Assembly: GCF_000002425.4 (NCBI RefSeq)
Contig: NC_037262.1
Span: 3,602,080-3,666,079 of the forward strand
Direction of reading: 5' to 3'
Source: Physcomitrium patens
Taxonomy: Eukaryota > Streptophyta > Bryopsida > Funariales > Funariaceae
Length of the DNA stretch: 64,000 nt
The notes under the pieces are model-generated. The model was given only the letters and a program-made list of their open reading frames with translations. It had not been told where the DNA came from and did no database searches. Below are positions 1 to 10,489 of the stretch, in pieces (position 1 is the stretch's first letter; every line of letters starts with the position of its first letter). The position numbers were made by a program, and so were the translations under genes.

Positions 1-1187
1 GCATACTGAAATGTTCCATTCGATTCCAATAACGAGAGTCAGCAGGAAGGGAAAGGACCAATTCACACGACGGGTGAGCTTGGTTCGAAGAGCCAATTGG
101 ATCGAATTTTGAGAATCCAATCCGGGTCCTCTTATCCAATATGAGACCTGAATTGGTCGGGCAACCCAATGCAGTCTAATTACGGGGAAATCCAGGTTAC
201 TACGTGCATCTTACCTAATATGAGACCTGAATTGGTCAGGCAACCCAATGCAGTCTAATTACGAGAAAATCCGGGTCTTACTACTGGACTCTTATCCAAT
301 ATGAGACCTGAATTGGTCGGGCGATTCAATGTGATCCCGATTACAGGGTTTTGATTTTGTTTCAGGCTGTCCTATTCTCTGTGCCGTTTCAGGGAGCATT
401 GTTCTCTTAAAGGTAAAAATCGAGGAGAAAGCTTTGATGGCGAGAGCCAATTTCGGATCTAAGCTCTAACGACGGGAGCCAATTTCGGATCCAAGAGGAA
501 AGATTGAAGAAATTCAGAGGATAAGATTAGGGGGAGAATAAGTTTTTTGGGGGGAGTTTTTTTTGGATGGAGGAGCTAGCTTCAAGCTCTTTTCAAGGTT
601 ACTAGTTCGGTTTCATTGGAGGTTTTTGAAGATCAAGGGGATTGGAGAGGAGCTTCATGCTTCGGGTCGGGGAAGAAAAGACGGAGAATTGGATTTTTCT
701 TCTTCATAGAGTTTTGGGAAGACTGAGGCAATCGTTGCTGAAGTCAGTGTTGTAATGGTGAATCGGGATTTTTTTAATGAAGTGGGTTTGATTACTCTTG
801 ACTGTTTTGTAAAATCGAGTTACGTCTGAGATTGAAGGATTAAAAGGGTGTCTATAGGATTGAATATGCAGAGTGAATGAAATTTATTGGGTTAATCTAA
901 CAAGACAGTCAGTGGATACAAGATCGTAAGTACAAAGCGGTATCGGAGATTAGCAGATTGGGTTGTTCGGGGTTCTCTCTAACGTCTAGAGACCTATCGA
1001 CTGGGGCAAAAAGGACTTCGACAAGCAGTCGAAGGGCATCCGTATAGATTTACGGTGTATTCTTGCAGTCGTTTATATTCCAGCAGTCAAAAACTGATAG
1101 ACTGCTTGACTATTGGCGAATCTTTATACTACCTTCTACAGCCAGACGCCCGGCGCGTTCTCGAGCAGGAAAGCACATAATACGACA
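1..1187 (+). repeat. 5' LTR of element A (left end missing)
   Basis: The first base corresponds to about position 8676 in the right LTR, and the match continues to ACGACA at 1187, the 3' terminus of this LTR family (TGTCGT...ACGACA). About 150 bp of the LTR lie outside the window. The part around 1-350 is derived from gag-pro coding sequence of another element family (see the entry at 20200). Confidence 0.93.
119..347 (+). repeat. Three ~70-80 bp tandem units in LTR A
   Basis: Three imperfect units (about 119-187, 188-265, 266-347) each carry the core TATGAGACCTGAATTGG followed by a CAACCCAATG-like stretch; the third is most diverged. Read in one frame the core gives MRPELVGQPNAV, which matches MRPDSVAEPNEV in the gag-pro region of element I at about 54.35 kb, so the unit is a fragment of former coding sequence. 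The solo LTR at 4024-5323 has fewer units, so copy number varies. Confidence 0.8.
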
Positions 1188-1191
1188 AAAG

Positions 1192-1209
1192 TGGTGAACC
1201 CGACGTGAA
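1192..1209 (+). promoter_or_regulatory. Primer-binding site of element A, tRNA-Trp type
   Basis: The 18 bases TGGTGAACCCGACGTGAA start four bases after the LTR end. Their complement ends in CCA and reads as the 3' end of a tRNA: acceptor strand CGGGTTC, discriminator A, then part of the T arm. This fits plant tRNA-Trp as I remember it. The same site at the same spacing follows the 5' LTRs of F, B and G with one or two changes. Confidence 0.85.
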
Positions 1210-1257
1210 AGCTTGAGGTGGAAGGTATTGTATTTTGGTTGATTTTATCTTTATTTT

Positions 1258-3075
1258 ATGGAAAACGAAAATAAAAATTTTGAAGGATTTTTGGGAGAAG
1301 TTTCTGATAGGGATTCTTCTAAAGGACAAGGTATGCACATGGATCCGTCTATTACTAGTATGTTTCAAGCCTTCTCATTATCAATGCAGCAACAGCAAAG
1401 TAATGATTGAAAGGAAGCTTTGGCAACGAAAGCATTGCAAGTAATAGTCAATAAAATTGATCAATTTGATGGGAGGAATATTTCAAGGTATTTAAGATGT
1501 TATGTTCGTGAAATGGAATTAAATCGGGTTTCTGAGAAGAAAAGGGTTGAACTATTTGGACTTGCCACGATACCGGAGATAAGAGACCACATTACATCGA
1601 TTACGGATTATTATGGGAATTCATGGGAGATTTTTTCACATACATTGAAAGACGAATATTTCTTGGAAGATGCTGATCGCATTACTAAGAAGCTGTTTCT
1701 GGAATGGATTGAACGGCCGAATAAGAATTTGCAAGCAACAGAGCTACTAAGGAAATTTGAGAGGCAGTACTCTCAATTGTCGAAGGTAGAAAAATTGACA
1801 TTGGAGCCAAACAAAGTTGATCTATTTCTTCATGCTGCTGATGGAGAATTGCAAGGGAAATTAGAACTCCTTCTTGAAGACAAAGAAGAAGATGAAGGAT
1901 TGACAACGAAGTGGAAGAACGTTGAAGATGCGGTGGGGTTGCTCACAAAAAGAGAAAGGAGGAAGGATAGGAGCAATATTCCGAAAACAGTACAAGCACC
2001 CAAAGCTCCAGTACGTACAATACCACCAACAATGCCTACAGTTCAACCTTCGACATCCTTATAAAAGAAAGCAAATATGGGAATGGAAGAAATTATACGA
2101 GAAATGCGAGATCTTCAAATCAAATTGACAAGACTTGAAGAGAATACTTCTACAAACAATTCGAAGAATGTTTCAAAACAAGGATATGTACAAAGATGCA
2201 TTTGGTGTGATGATGCTTCACACACTAGAAAAGATTGCAATGAATTTAATAATATGATACGACAAGGAATTATTTGCTGGAAAGATGGGAAGATAGCATT
2301 GAAAAATAGAGAGGATCTTCTTCAAACCAATTTTGGCAAGGGAGGAATGAGAGCATTGGTTCAAGATTACCTAAAAGAGTATGAAACAACAGCACGAAGA
2401 AGTGCAAGTTATGGTGCTACAGTAGATGATGAAATTGGTAGAAGTACGGAAACTAGTGAGTTTTGGGCTTCTGCCGTTTCTACAATGCAAGAAGGGAAAT
2501 TACCTCGAGAAGCGTTATTGAGGACTGCAGCTACAATATGAGGTAGAACAGGTTGGGAGGATCCTGTTGAGTCTCTTTCAATTCATGCATATATTGCTAA
2601 GAGCCAACATGAAGCTTTGATGGAAGAAAAGAGACGAGGAAATTTTGATGATACTAGAGAAGGAAATTCTTCTAAGAGGTAAACTCGAGGAGACAAGGCT
2701 TGGGAGGCAGCTTCATAAGAATTGCCTGTAAAGGATACCTCAGCATCATTGGGAGAAAAAACAAAGGAGATAAAAGATAAAGGCAAATCAATTGCTTATA
2801 AGCTACTTTCTCACATTGAAGCGGCAACAAATTTGAAGGGGGTGTTGGAAGAACGTATATTAAATGCTAAGGTGGAATTCACATTGAAAGAAGTCTTAGG
2901 AATTGCAAAGAAGGAGTTTCATGATGTCATCATTGATAGCATTAAGGAAAAGAGGCAATTAATGGACGAAACTAGAATGAGTCATGGTATTGATGCAAGA
3001 ATATATAAAGATGAAGAAGAGGTTGATATTGGTTACAAGCAACCAACAAATGAAAAGAATGGGTATAATCAATGA
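1258..3075 (+). pseudogene. gag: gag of element A, interrupted by stops
   Basis: The reading frame opens at ATG 1258 and encodes an acidic, helical Gag: a capsid-like part with the run FFLEDADR-like/LFLEWIERPNK, then one zinc knuckle CIWCDDASHTRKDC (C-x2-C-x4-H-x4-C) at about 2196-2240. In-frame stops occur at 1408 (TGA where F has CGC), 2062 (TAA) and 2539 (TGA where F has CGA), with further stops near 2680 and 2716. The stops at 2062 and 2539 are also in copy B. The frame runs on towards the protease. The longest intact stretches are 1420-2064, 2077-2541 and 2722-3075. Confidence 0.85.
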
Positions 3076-3162
3076 GTACATTTCGAAGATTCTAGTGACA
3101 AGGAAATGGAAACTTTGAGCCATTATACTCGAAAGCATTAGGCAAAGGCAACTACTGAGGTA

Positions 3163-3629
3163 TTGGTGAAAGTAAGAGATATAGAAGAACCAATAGTTGC
3201 TTTAGTCGACCATGGTTCTGAAATAAATTTCATGTCTAAAGATCTTTATAAGAAGCAAAAATGGCCAATTGATATGGAACATGGATGGACAATTCGAGCA
3301 GCTAATAACACACGAGGCGAATTATATGGAGCTTGTTCAGATGTCAGAATTCGGATTGGGATGTTGCGACGGAGCAACATTTCTTTATTCAAAATACAAC
3401 GTCTTATCTGTTGATTTTAGGACAACCTTATATTACGGCAACATGGATGGAAACAAAAGTACTTGACGATGGTTCTGCTTATGCGAGGGTACGTAGCGAG
3501 GATGGGAGGAAAGCTGTACAATTTCTAACAGTACCTCCTAACCATGAATGGAATCGAGATAGGTTGAGGGAGAAACCATTGCCAAAGATTGTTGAAGGAT
3601 TTAAGGATTTTGAGGAGGTACCACTGTAA
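3163..3629 (+). pseudogene. Retroviral-type aspartic protease region of element A, frameshifted
   Basis: The segment reads EEPIVALVDHGSEINFMSKDLYK, a retropepsin-like active site in which the usual D-S/T-G is DHG, followed by LYGACSDV and, after a one-base deletion near 3358, LGQPYITATWMETKVLDDGS. In element G the same region has one more base and reads straight through (VKVGDVTTEQ). Copy B has the same deletion. The DHG variant is shared by A, B and G, so it looks like a family feature and not damage. A stop precedes the segment at about 3139. Confidence 0.75.
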
Positions 3630-4023
3630 AGCGAGATTATGGAGGTACAAAAGAGGAGGTACTCTCGCGAGATGAAGGTGCCTTTGATGCGAGTTTTATT
3701 GGTATATTGGAGAATAGAAATATTATGTATAAGAAAGTTGATGATTTTAAAAAAAAAGAAAGAAAAAGATTATATGATATTGAAGGACAATTATGCAAGT
3801 TAGGTACATTGCAAGATGATGAGAGGATTTTAGGTGTTTATGAAGAAAATGGACTAGAAGATTCATTGGAATTGATTACATCTATTGGGTTAGGGGATAA
3901 TGATAAGATTGTTGAGATTCATTCAAGAGAGGTTTATACCATACTTGAATCTTTTCAAGTACCAGAAGTCACTTTAGAGACGAGATATAAAACGGCAGAT
4001 AAGAAGGTAAAGCCTGTTGTCGG

Positions 4024-5323
4024 TGTCGTATTACGTGCTTTCCTGCTCGAGAACGCGCCGGGCGTCTGGTTGTAGAAGGTAGTATGGAGATTCGCCGATA
4101 GTCAAGCAGTCTATCAGTTTTGACTGCTGGAATATAAACGACTACAATAATGTACCGTAAATCTATACGGATGCTCTTCGACTGCTTGTCGAAGTCCTTT
4201 TTGTTCGAGCCGGTAAGTCTCTAGACGTTATAGAGAACCCCAAACAACCCAAACTGTTAATCTTCAATACCGCTTTGTACTTACGATCTTGTATCCACTG
4301 ACTGTCTTGTTAGATTAACCCAATAAATTTCATTCACTTCGCATACTCAATCCTATAGATGCCCTTTTAATCCTTCAATCACAGACGTAACTCGATTTCA
4401 CAAAACAGTCAAGAGTATTCAAATCCATTTCATTAAAAATCTCGATTCACCATTACAATACTGACTTCAGCAGCGATTGCCTCAGCCTTCCCAAAACTCT
4501 ACGAAGAAGAAAAATCCAAATTCTCTGTCTTTCCTTCCCCGACCCTAAGCATGAAGCTCCTCTCTCTAATCCCTTTGATCTTCAAAAACCTCCAATGAAA
4601 AACCGAACTAGTAACCTTATAAAAGCTTGAAAACTAGCTCCCCCCGATTCCCCAGAGAAAAAAAAAAAAAACCCCCCTTTCAAAACTATATCCCCCCTAA
4701 CCTTATCCTCTGAATTTCTTCAATCTTCCGTCTTAGATCCGGAATTGGCTCCCACCTCAAGCTTGGATCCGAAATTGACTCTCGCCGTCAAGCTTGGATC
4801 CAAAATTGACTCTCGCCGTCAGATCTTTCTCCTCTGTTTTTACCTTTAAGAAATCGATTTACCGAAAACAACGTTCCCTGAAACGGCACAGAGAACAGGA
4901 TAGCCTGAAACAGAATCGAACCCTATAATCAGGACCACATTGACTCGCCCGACCAATTCAGGTCCCATATTGGGAAAGATGCCCATAGTAACCTGGATTT
5001 CCCGTAATTAGACTGCATTGGGCTGATCGGCCAATTCAGATCTCATATTGGATAAGAGGACCCGGATTGGATTCTCGAAATTGGATCCAATTGGCTCTTC
5101 GAACCCGTCGTGTGAATTGGTCCTTCTCTTCCTGCTGACTCCCATTATTGGAATCGAATGGAGCATTTCAGTATGCCCCGGTTGACTGTAACGGAGTGAC
5201 TGAACCTGACCACTCAGTATTTGTACTGGAGTTGGTCGATGCTCCCAATATTCGAGGTAACTGAATATTAATAAAATTCCCTTTCTTTTTATTTTCACTG
5301 TATACTCGTGTTACAACACGACA
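4024..5323 (-). mobile_element. Solo LTR of family 1, nested in pol of element A
   Basis: This is a complete reversed family-1 LTR, with termini TGTCGT at 4024 and ACGACA at 5323. It has no internal region. The flanks are TCGG (4020-4023) and CCGG (5324-5327), a 4-bp target duplication with one transition. Copy B shows the unoccupied site at about 30.02 kb, reading straight through CTGTTGTCGGACCATT. A solo LTR arises when the two LTRs of a full element recombine. It carries one copy of the gag-derived unit amplified in other LTRs. Confidence 0.92.
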
Positions 5324-5778
5324 CCGGACCATTACCAAAAGATTCTAAAGAACAAATGGGAGAAGCATCAAAAGAAGCAAGTTTAAGAGATCCAATGAGT
5401 ATTGGACATCAATTTACTAAAGAGACTTTTGAAGAATTGAAGATTGATTCTGATGGTTCTTTATTACCAGAGGAAATTACTTGCTTCAAAAAGATGTTGG
5501 CTAAACAAGATAGATCGTTTGCCTTCAAATCTCATGAAATTGGGTGTATGGATCCAAATATTGTAACACCTATGGTTATCTTCACTGTACCACATGTACC
5601 TTGGAATCTAAGACCGATTTCAGTACCGAGGGCACTTTTACCTAAATTGGTTAAGCTATTAAAAGAAAAGATAAAGATAAAAATATTGAAACCCTCATTT
5701 GTGCCGTATTCTAGTCGATGGTTTACGGTACCTAAGAAGAATGGGTCACTACAGTTTATTCAAGATATGCAACCGGTG

Positions 5779-5850
5779 AATGCAATAACTGTCAAGAATG
5801 CAGTAACTGTCAGGAATGCAGTAACTGTCAGGAATGCAGTAACTGTCAGG
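5779..5850 (+). repeat. 18-bp tandem repeat, four units, inside the RT of element A
   Basis: Four 18-bp units (5779, 5797, 5815, 5833), the last three identical, encode N-A-V/I-T-V-K/R repeatedly. Element B has a single unit at this place (VNAVTVKNA). The expansion keeps the frame. Confidence 0.95.
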
Positions 5851-7203
5851 AATGCAGGAATTGGACCTATTGTGGATGAATTTGCTGAGGCGTTTGCTGG
5901 AAGGGCGATCTATTCAATGAGTGACTTGTATTCAGGTTATGATCAATTTCAACTTGCCGAAGGAAGTAGAGATATGACAACAATGAGGACACCACTTGGA
6001 TTGGTTAGAATGTTCACTCTTCCTCAAGGCGTGACCAACTCAGTTGCACATATGATGAATGGAATGAATAAGGTATTGAGAGATTTTATTCCAGAAAAGA
6101 CTATGTCTTTTCAGGATGATGTTCCTATAAAAGGGTACAAAGAAGGAGACAAGGATAAAACTTTAGATACAAGGGGGTGTCGCAAATATGTTGTTGATCA
6201 TGTACAAGATTATGAAAAGATTTTAACTCGGCTTGGAGAAGTTCATCTTACATTATCGGGTATGAAGTCCGTATTTGGAGTGCGAGAGGTTGTAATTGTT
6301 GGACATTTATGTGGATCTTATGGAAGAAAACCAGATCCAACTAAAGTTGATGCAATTGGAAGGATGAAAGAGGATTGTGATTCTTTAACAGAGGTTCGCA
6401 GGTTTTTGGATGCATGTATATTTTATCGAATCTGGGTCCCTCATTTTGCTCACATAGCGGATCCATTATATGAACTGTTACGCAAGGGTTACCAATTTAA
6501 ATGGAAAGAAAGGCATATTCAGGTAATGCAAAGATTGAAGAAATTATTGATGTCACCTCCAATATTGAGGAAGGTTGATTATAAGTGGAATAGACCAGTG
6601 ATTCTTACTGTGGACGCTAGTCCAATTGCCATTGGATGGACTGTGGATCAAGATGATTCAAATGGGAATAGATTTGCAGTTCGATTTGGGGCTAAAGTTT
6701 TAAGTATTCATCAGCGTGCATATTCGCAAGTCAAAAGAGAACTTTGGGGAGTTGTTTCGGCTATGAAAGCTGAAAAGGACTATTTGATTGGGGCAGTAGT
6801 AGTAATTGAAACAGATTGCTTGACATTGCTTGGAATGATTATTAACTGTTCAATGCCAGATATTGCAATGTTAAGATGGATTGCTTATATTAAGTCACTA
6901 AATTCGGAATTTAAGCATGTTAATGGGAAGGACAATTTAGTAGCAGACATGCTATCTCGAGCAAGATACGAGAGGGAAGACGAAATGGTTGAAGACATTG
7001 ATGACGTTGGATTGAAATTCTATTCAATATCAAATCTCAACAGGGAAGACAAGCTATTTCTTGAAGAAACTTATGAAGGAGAATTATTGGATATTGGTCA
7101 TTACTTGAATACCTTGACTAAGCAGGGGAATTGGTCTACAAAAAAATTCAAACAAATAAGAAAAAAAACATATGGATTTTTACTTCGAGATGGATTCTTA
7201 TGA

Positions 7204-8463
7204 AAGAGACCGAAGAAAGGAATTGGGATGCCACAACGAGTGATAGGCAAAAAGGAAGAAAGACTAAAATTATTAAAGGAGTTTCATGATAGTTTATGTG
7301 CAGGGCATAGAGGAATCTGGGCTACTTTTGCTAAACTCAAGGAACGATATTGGTGGAAAAATATGTATCGAGATGTGCTCTCATTTGTAGAGTCATGTGA
7401 AATCTGTCAATCGTATTCTAATGTCCGACATCGAGATGGTCTTCATCCTACGTATCCTCTGGCTATTCATTTTAAATGGGTTGTTGATTTGGTTATTATG
7501 CCAGTTGGGTTATGGCAGATGAGATATTTGGTTTTAGCTTGTGAAAATTTATCAAATCAAGTAGAAGGAAGAGCATTGAGGACAAAATCTACAGAGAGGA
7601 TTTGTAGGTTTTTGCTTGAAGATGTTATTTGCCGCTACGGATGCGTAGGAAAAATCACTGCAGATCGTGGAGAATTAAATGTATAAGAAGCTCGTAAGTT
7701 CTTTGAAAGATGTGGAGTTAAACTATCACTAACTACTGCTTATAATCCAGAAGGGAATGCAAATAGCGAATGTGATCACCCACCAATTGTGAAAGCATTA
7801 GTTAAAGCTTGTAATGGGAAAGTTAAAGAGTGGCCACGACTTTTGTCATTTGCATTATGGGCTGATCGAACAACACATAGTTCGGTGACAGGATATATGC
7901 CAATAGAACTTATGACAGGTCGAAAACCAATTATGCCGATTGAAGAAAAGGTACTTACTTGGAGTATGCTATCATGGGAAGATGGATTGACAAGAGAAGA
8001 ACTTCTGGCTATTAGGATTTGACAATTAGAGCAAAGAACAGAAGATGTGCAAATAGTATTGGAAAGGTTAAAAAGAGCAAGGTTACAAAACAAGGCGTGA
8101 TTTGATAAGCAACATCGATTGAGACCAAAAACAATTGAGGAAGGTGACTGGGTACTTGTTTATGACAATAATCTGGATAATCAACATAGTACTTTGCGAA
8201 AATTTTCAAAACGTTGGTTTGGACCATATGTGGTAACAACTGTTCATGATAATGCGACTTACTCGTTATGGGAGTTAGATGGTACAAAATTGAAAATACC
8301 AATTGCAGGGAAGCGAATAAATATATTTAAACGAAGACACGCGGAGATGAATATGGAAGACCTTAATGAAGGTATAGAGATTCAGCAGCAAGAAGATGAA
8401 AGTGATTTGGATAATGAAGGTGACAAAGACGAATAGGACAAAGACGTAGAGGATATATTCTGA
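7204..8463 (+). pseudogene. Integrase of element A, several stops
   Basis: After the TGA at 7201 the same pol region continues with an HHCC zinc-binding domain (FHDSLCAGHRG ... CEICQS, about 7279-7410), then the catalytic core: VVDLVIMP (first Asp), ADRGEL (second Asp) and NANSECDHPP (Glu). The C-terminal part has GDWVLVYD and KRWFGPYVV, the GPY/F-type module, and ends in an acidic tail. There is no chromodomain. In-frame stops are TAA 7684, TGA 8020, TGA at about 8098 and TAG 8434; those at 7684 and 8020 are shared with B. Confidence 0.88.
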
Positions 8464-8513
8464 ATCAAACAGCAATTGGGTAAATTGGTGCATATCGGAG
8501 GATGCACATGTTT

Positions 8514-8525
8514 AGAGGGGGTGGA
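8514..8525 (+). promoter_or_regulatory. Polypurine tract of element A
   Basis: AGAGGGGGTGGA lies directly before the 3' LTR, where a Ty3/gypsy element primes plus-strand DNA. The same 12 bases precede the 3' LTRs of G and F; B has AGAGGGGGTAGG. Confidence 0.88.
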
Positions 8526-9859
8526 TGTCGTGTTATAACACGAGTATATCGTAAAAATATAAAGAAAGGGGACTTTTATTAATGTTCAGTTACCTCAAAT
8601 ATTGGGAGCAATGACCAACTCCAGTGCAAATACTGAGTGGCCAGGTTCAGTCACCCCGTTACAGTCAGCCGGGGCATACTGAAATGTTCCATTCGATTCC
8701 AATAACGGGAGTCAGTAGGAAGGGAAAGGACCAATTCACGCGACGGATGAGCTTGGTTCGAAGAGCCAATTGGATCGAATTTCGAGAATCCAATCCGGGT
8801 CCTCTTACCCAATATGAGACCTGAATTGGTCGGGCAACCCAATGCAGTCTAATTACGGGGAAATCCAGGTTACTATGGGCATCTTATCCAATATGAGACC
8901 TGAATTGGTCAGGCAACCCAATGCAGTCTAATTACGGGAAAATCCGGGTCTGATTACTCGACTCTTATCCAATATGAGACCTGAATTGGTCGTGCAATTC
9001 AATGTGGTCCCGATTATGGGGTTTTGATTTTGTTTCAGGCTGTCCTATTCTTTGTGTCGTTTCAGGGAGCGTTATTCTCTTAAAGGTAAAAATTGAGGAG
9101 AAAGCTTTGATGGCGAGAGCCAATTTCGGATCTAAGCTCTAACGGCGGGAGCCAATTTCGGATCTAAGATGGAAGATTGAAGAAATTCAGAGGATAAGGT
9201 TAGGGGGAGAATAAGTTTTTTGGGGGAGATTTTTTTGGATGGAGGAGCTAGCTTCAAGCTCTTTTCAAGGTTACTAGTTCGGTTTCATTGGAGGTTTTTG
9301 AAGATCAAGGGGATTGGAGAGGAGCTTCATGCTTCGGGTCGGGAAAGAAAAGAAGGAGAATTGGATTTTTCTTCTTCATAGAGTTTTGGGAAGATTGAGG
9401 CAATCGTTGGTGAAGGCAGTGTTGTAATGGTGAATCGAGATTTTTTTAATGAAGTGGGTTTGATTACTCTTGACTGTTTTATAAAATCGAGTTACGTCTG
9501 AGATTGAAGGATTAAAAGGGTGTCTATAGGATTGAATATGCAGAGTGAATGAAATTTATTGGGTTAATCTAACAAGACAGTCAGTGGATACAAGATCGTA
9601 AGTACAAAGCGGTATTGGAGATTGGCAAATTGGGTTGTTCGGGGTTCTCTGTAACGTCTAAAGACCTATCGGCTGGGACAAAAAGGACTTCGACAAGCAG
9701 TCGAAGGGCACCCGTATAGATTTACGATGTATTCTTGCAGTCGTTTATATTCCAGCAGTCAAAAACTGATAGACTACTTGACTAGTGGCAAATCTCCATA
9801 CTACCTTCTACAGTCAGACGCCCAGTGCGTTCTCGAGCAGGAAAGCGCGTTATATGACA
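8526..9859 (+). repeat. 3' LTR of element A
   Basis: This 1334-bp LTR begins TGTCGTG after the purine tract and ends ATATGACA. Bases 8528-8543 form a perfect 16-bp palindrome (TCGTGTTATAACACGA) at the very start of U3. About 8590-9180 derives from gag-pro coding sequence of the element I family, with an internal deletion compared with F and with tandem copies of a ~75-bp piece. The following ACGT (9860-9863) would be the right target duplication; its partner lies outside the window. Confidence 0.93.
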
Positions 9860-10419
9860 ACGTTTTGATAATCAAGGTAATATAGATAGAGAGGTTTGAA
9901 GTCATTTTACTAAAAATCATTGAGTTAGATAACTACAGAGCCATTAGTGAAGGTTGGAGATATGGATGAGCCAATTATTGCTTTGATTGATTACGGTTTC
10001 GAGATAAACCTTATGTCTAAGGATCTCTATATGAAGCAAAGGTGGCCAATTGATATGAAGCATGGATGGGCAATATAGGCAAACAATAATACATGAGGTG
10101 AGTTATATGATACTTTTACATATAAAATTTCTTGAAAATTCAGATTGGTGATGTTGCAATGGAACAAAATTTCTTTGTTCAAGATGCAACATTTTATCCT
10201 CTTATTTTGGAGCAACCATATATTATTGCAATTCGGATGGAAACAAAGATACTTGATAATGGTTCAACTTATACATGAATTTATAGTGAAGATGGAAGGA
10301 TAGCAGTACAATTTTTGACTGTGTTTCTAAATCATGAGCAAAATCGAGACAAATTGAGAGAAAATCTATCGCCAAGGGTTATTGAAGAATTCAAAGATTT
10401 TTTGGAGGTACTGCTATAA
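9860..10419 (+). pseudogene. Protease region relic of element C
   Basis: The translation is recognisable as the family-1 protease: EPIIALIDYGFEINLMSKDLY, then KQRWPID, with a stop in the following HGWAI run. It continues through FLVQDATF-like and QPYIIAI sequence to a region ending near 10419. Several stops are present. Confidence 0.7.
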
Positions 10420-10489
10420 AGTAAGATTATAGAGGTACAAAAGGATAGATACTCTTATAAGATATAAGTATCTTTGATAGAGGATTTAT

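Larger units (their letters stand above)
3707..7203 (+). pseudogene. pol: Reverse transcriptase-RNase H of element A, split by a solo LTR
   Basis: The pol frame starts around 3707, is cut at 4023 by a reversed LTR, and resumes at 5324 to a TGA at 7201. RT signatures are FTVPKKNGSL, DLYSGYDQFQLAEG, TLPQGVTNS and the catalytic box FQDD (FLDD in B). RNase H has TVDASP, KREL, ETDC and DMLSRA, so its acidic residues remain. A short in-frame expansion at 5779-5850 adds 18 residues to the RT palm region. Sister copy B reads through the site of the solo LTR and lacks the expansion. The TGA at 7201 is also present in B; element C has TGG there. Confidence 0.88.
1..9859 (+). mobile_element. Element A: family-1 Ty3/gypsy LTR retrotransposon, 5' end outside window
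   Basis: Two matching LTRs bound an internal region in the order gag, protease, RT, RNase H, integrase, which is the Ty3/gypsy order. The left LTR is cut by the window start; the right one is complete (8526-9859). A PBS for tRNA-Trp follows the left LTR and a purine tract precedes the right one. The coding region has several stops and one frameshift, so this copy cannot encode its own proteins. A reversed solo LTR of the same family interrupts pol at 4024-5323. The right flank (9860 on) is the protease region of the related element C, so A inserted into C. Confidence 0.93.

Noticed and set aside
119..347. CRISPR array
   Set aside because: Repeats are direct tandem LTR units of diverging length with no unique spacers and no cas genes; this is eukaryotic repeat DNA.
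5008..5298. Minus-strand 96-residue frame in the solo LTR and similar frames in other LTRs
   Set aside because: They are shadows of the gag-derived LTR segment and not conserved as proteins.
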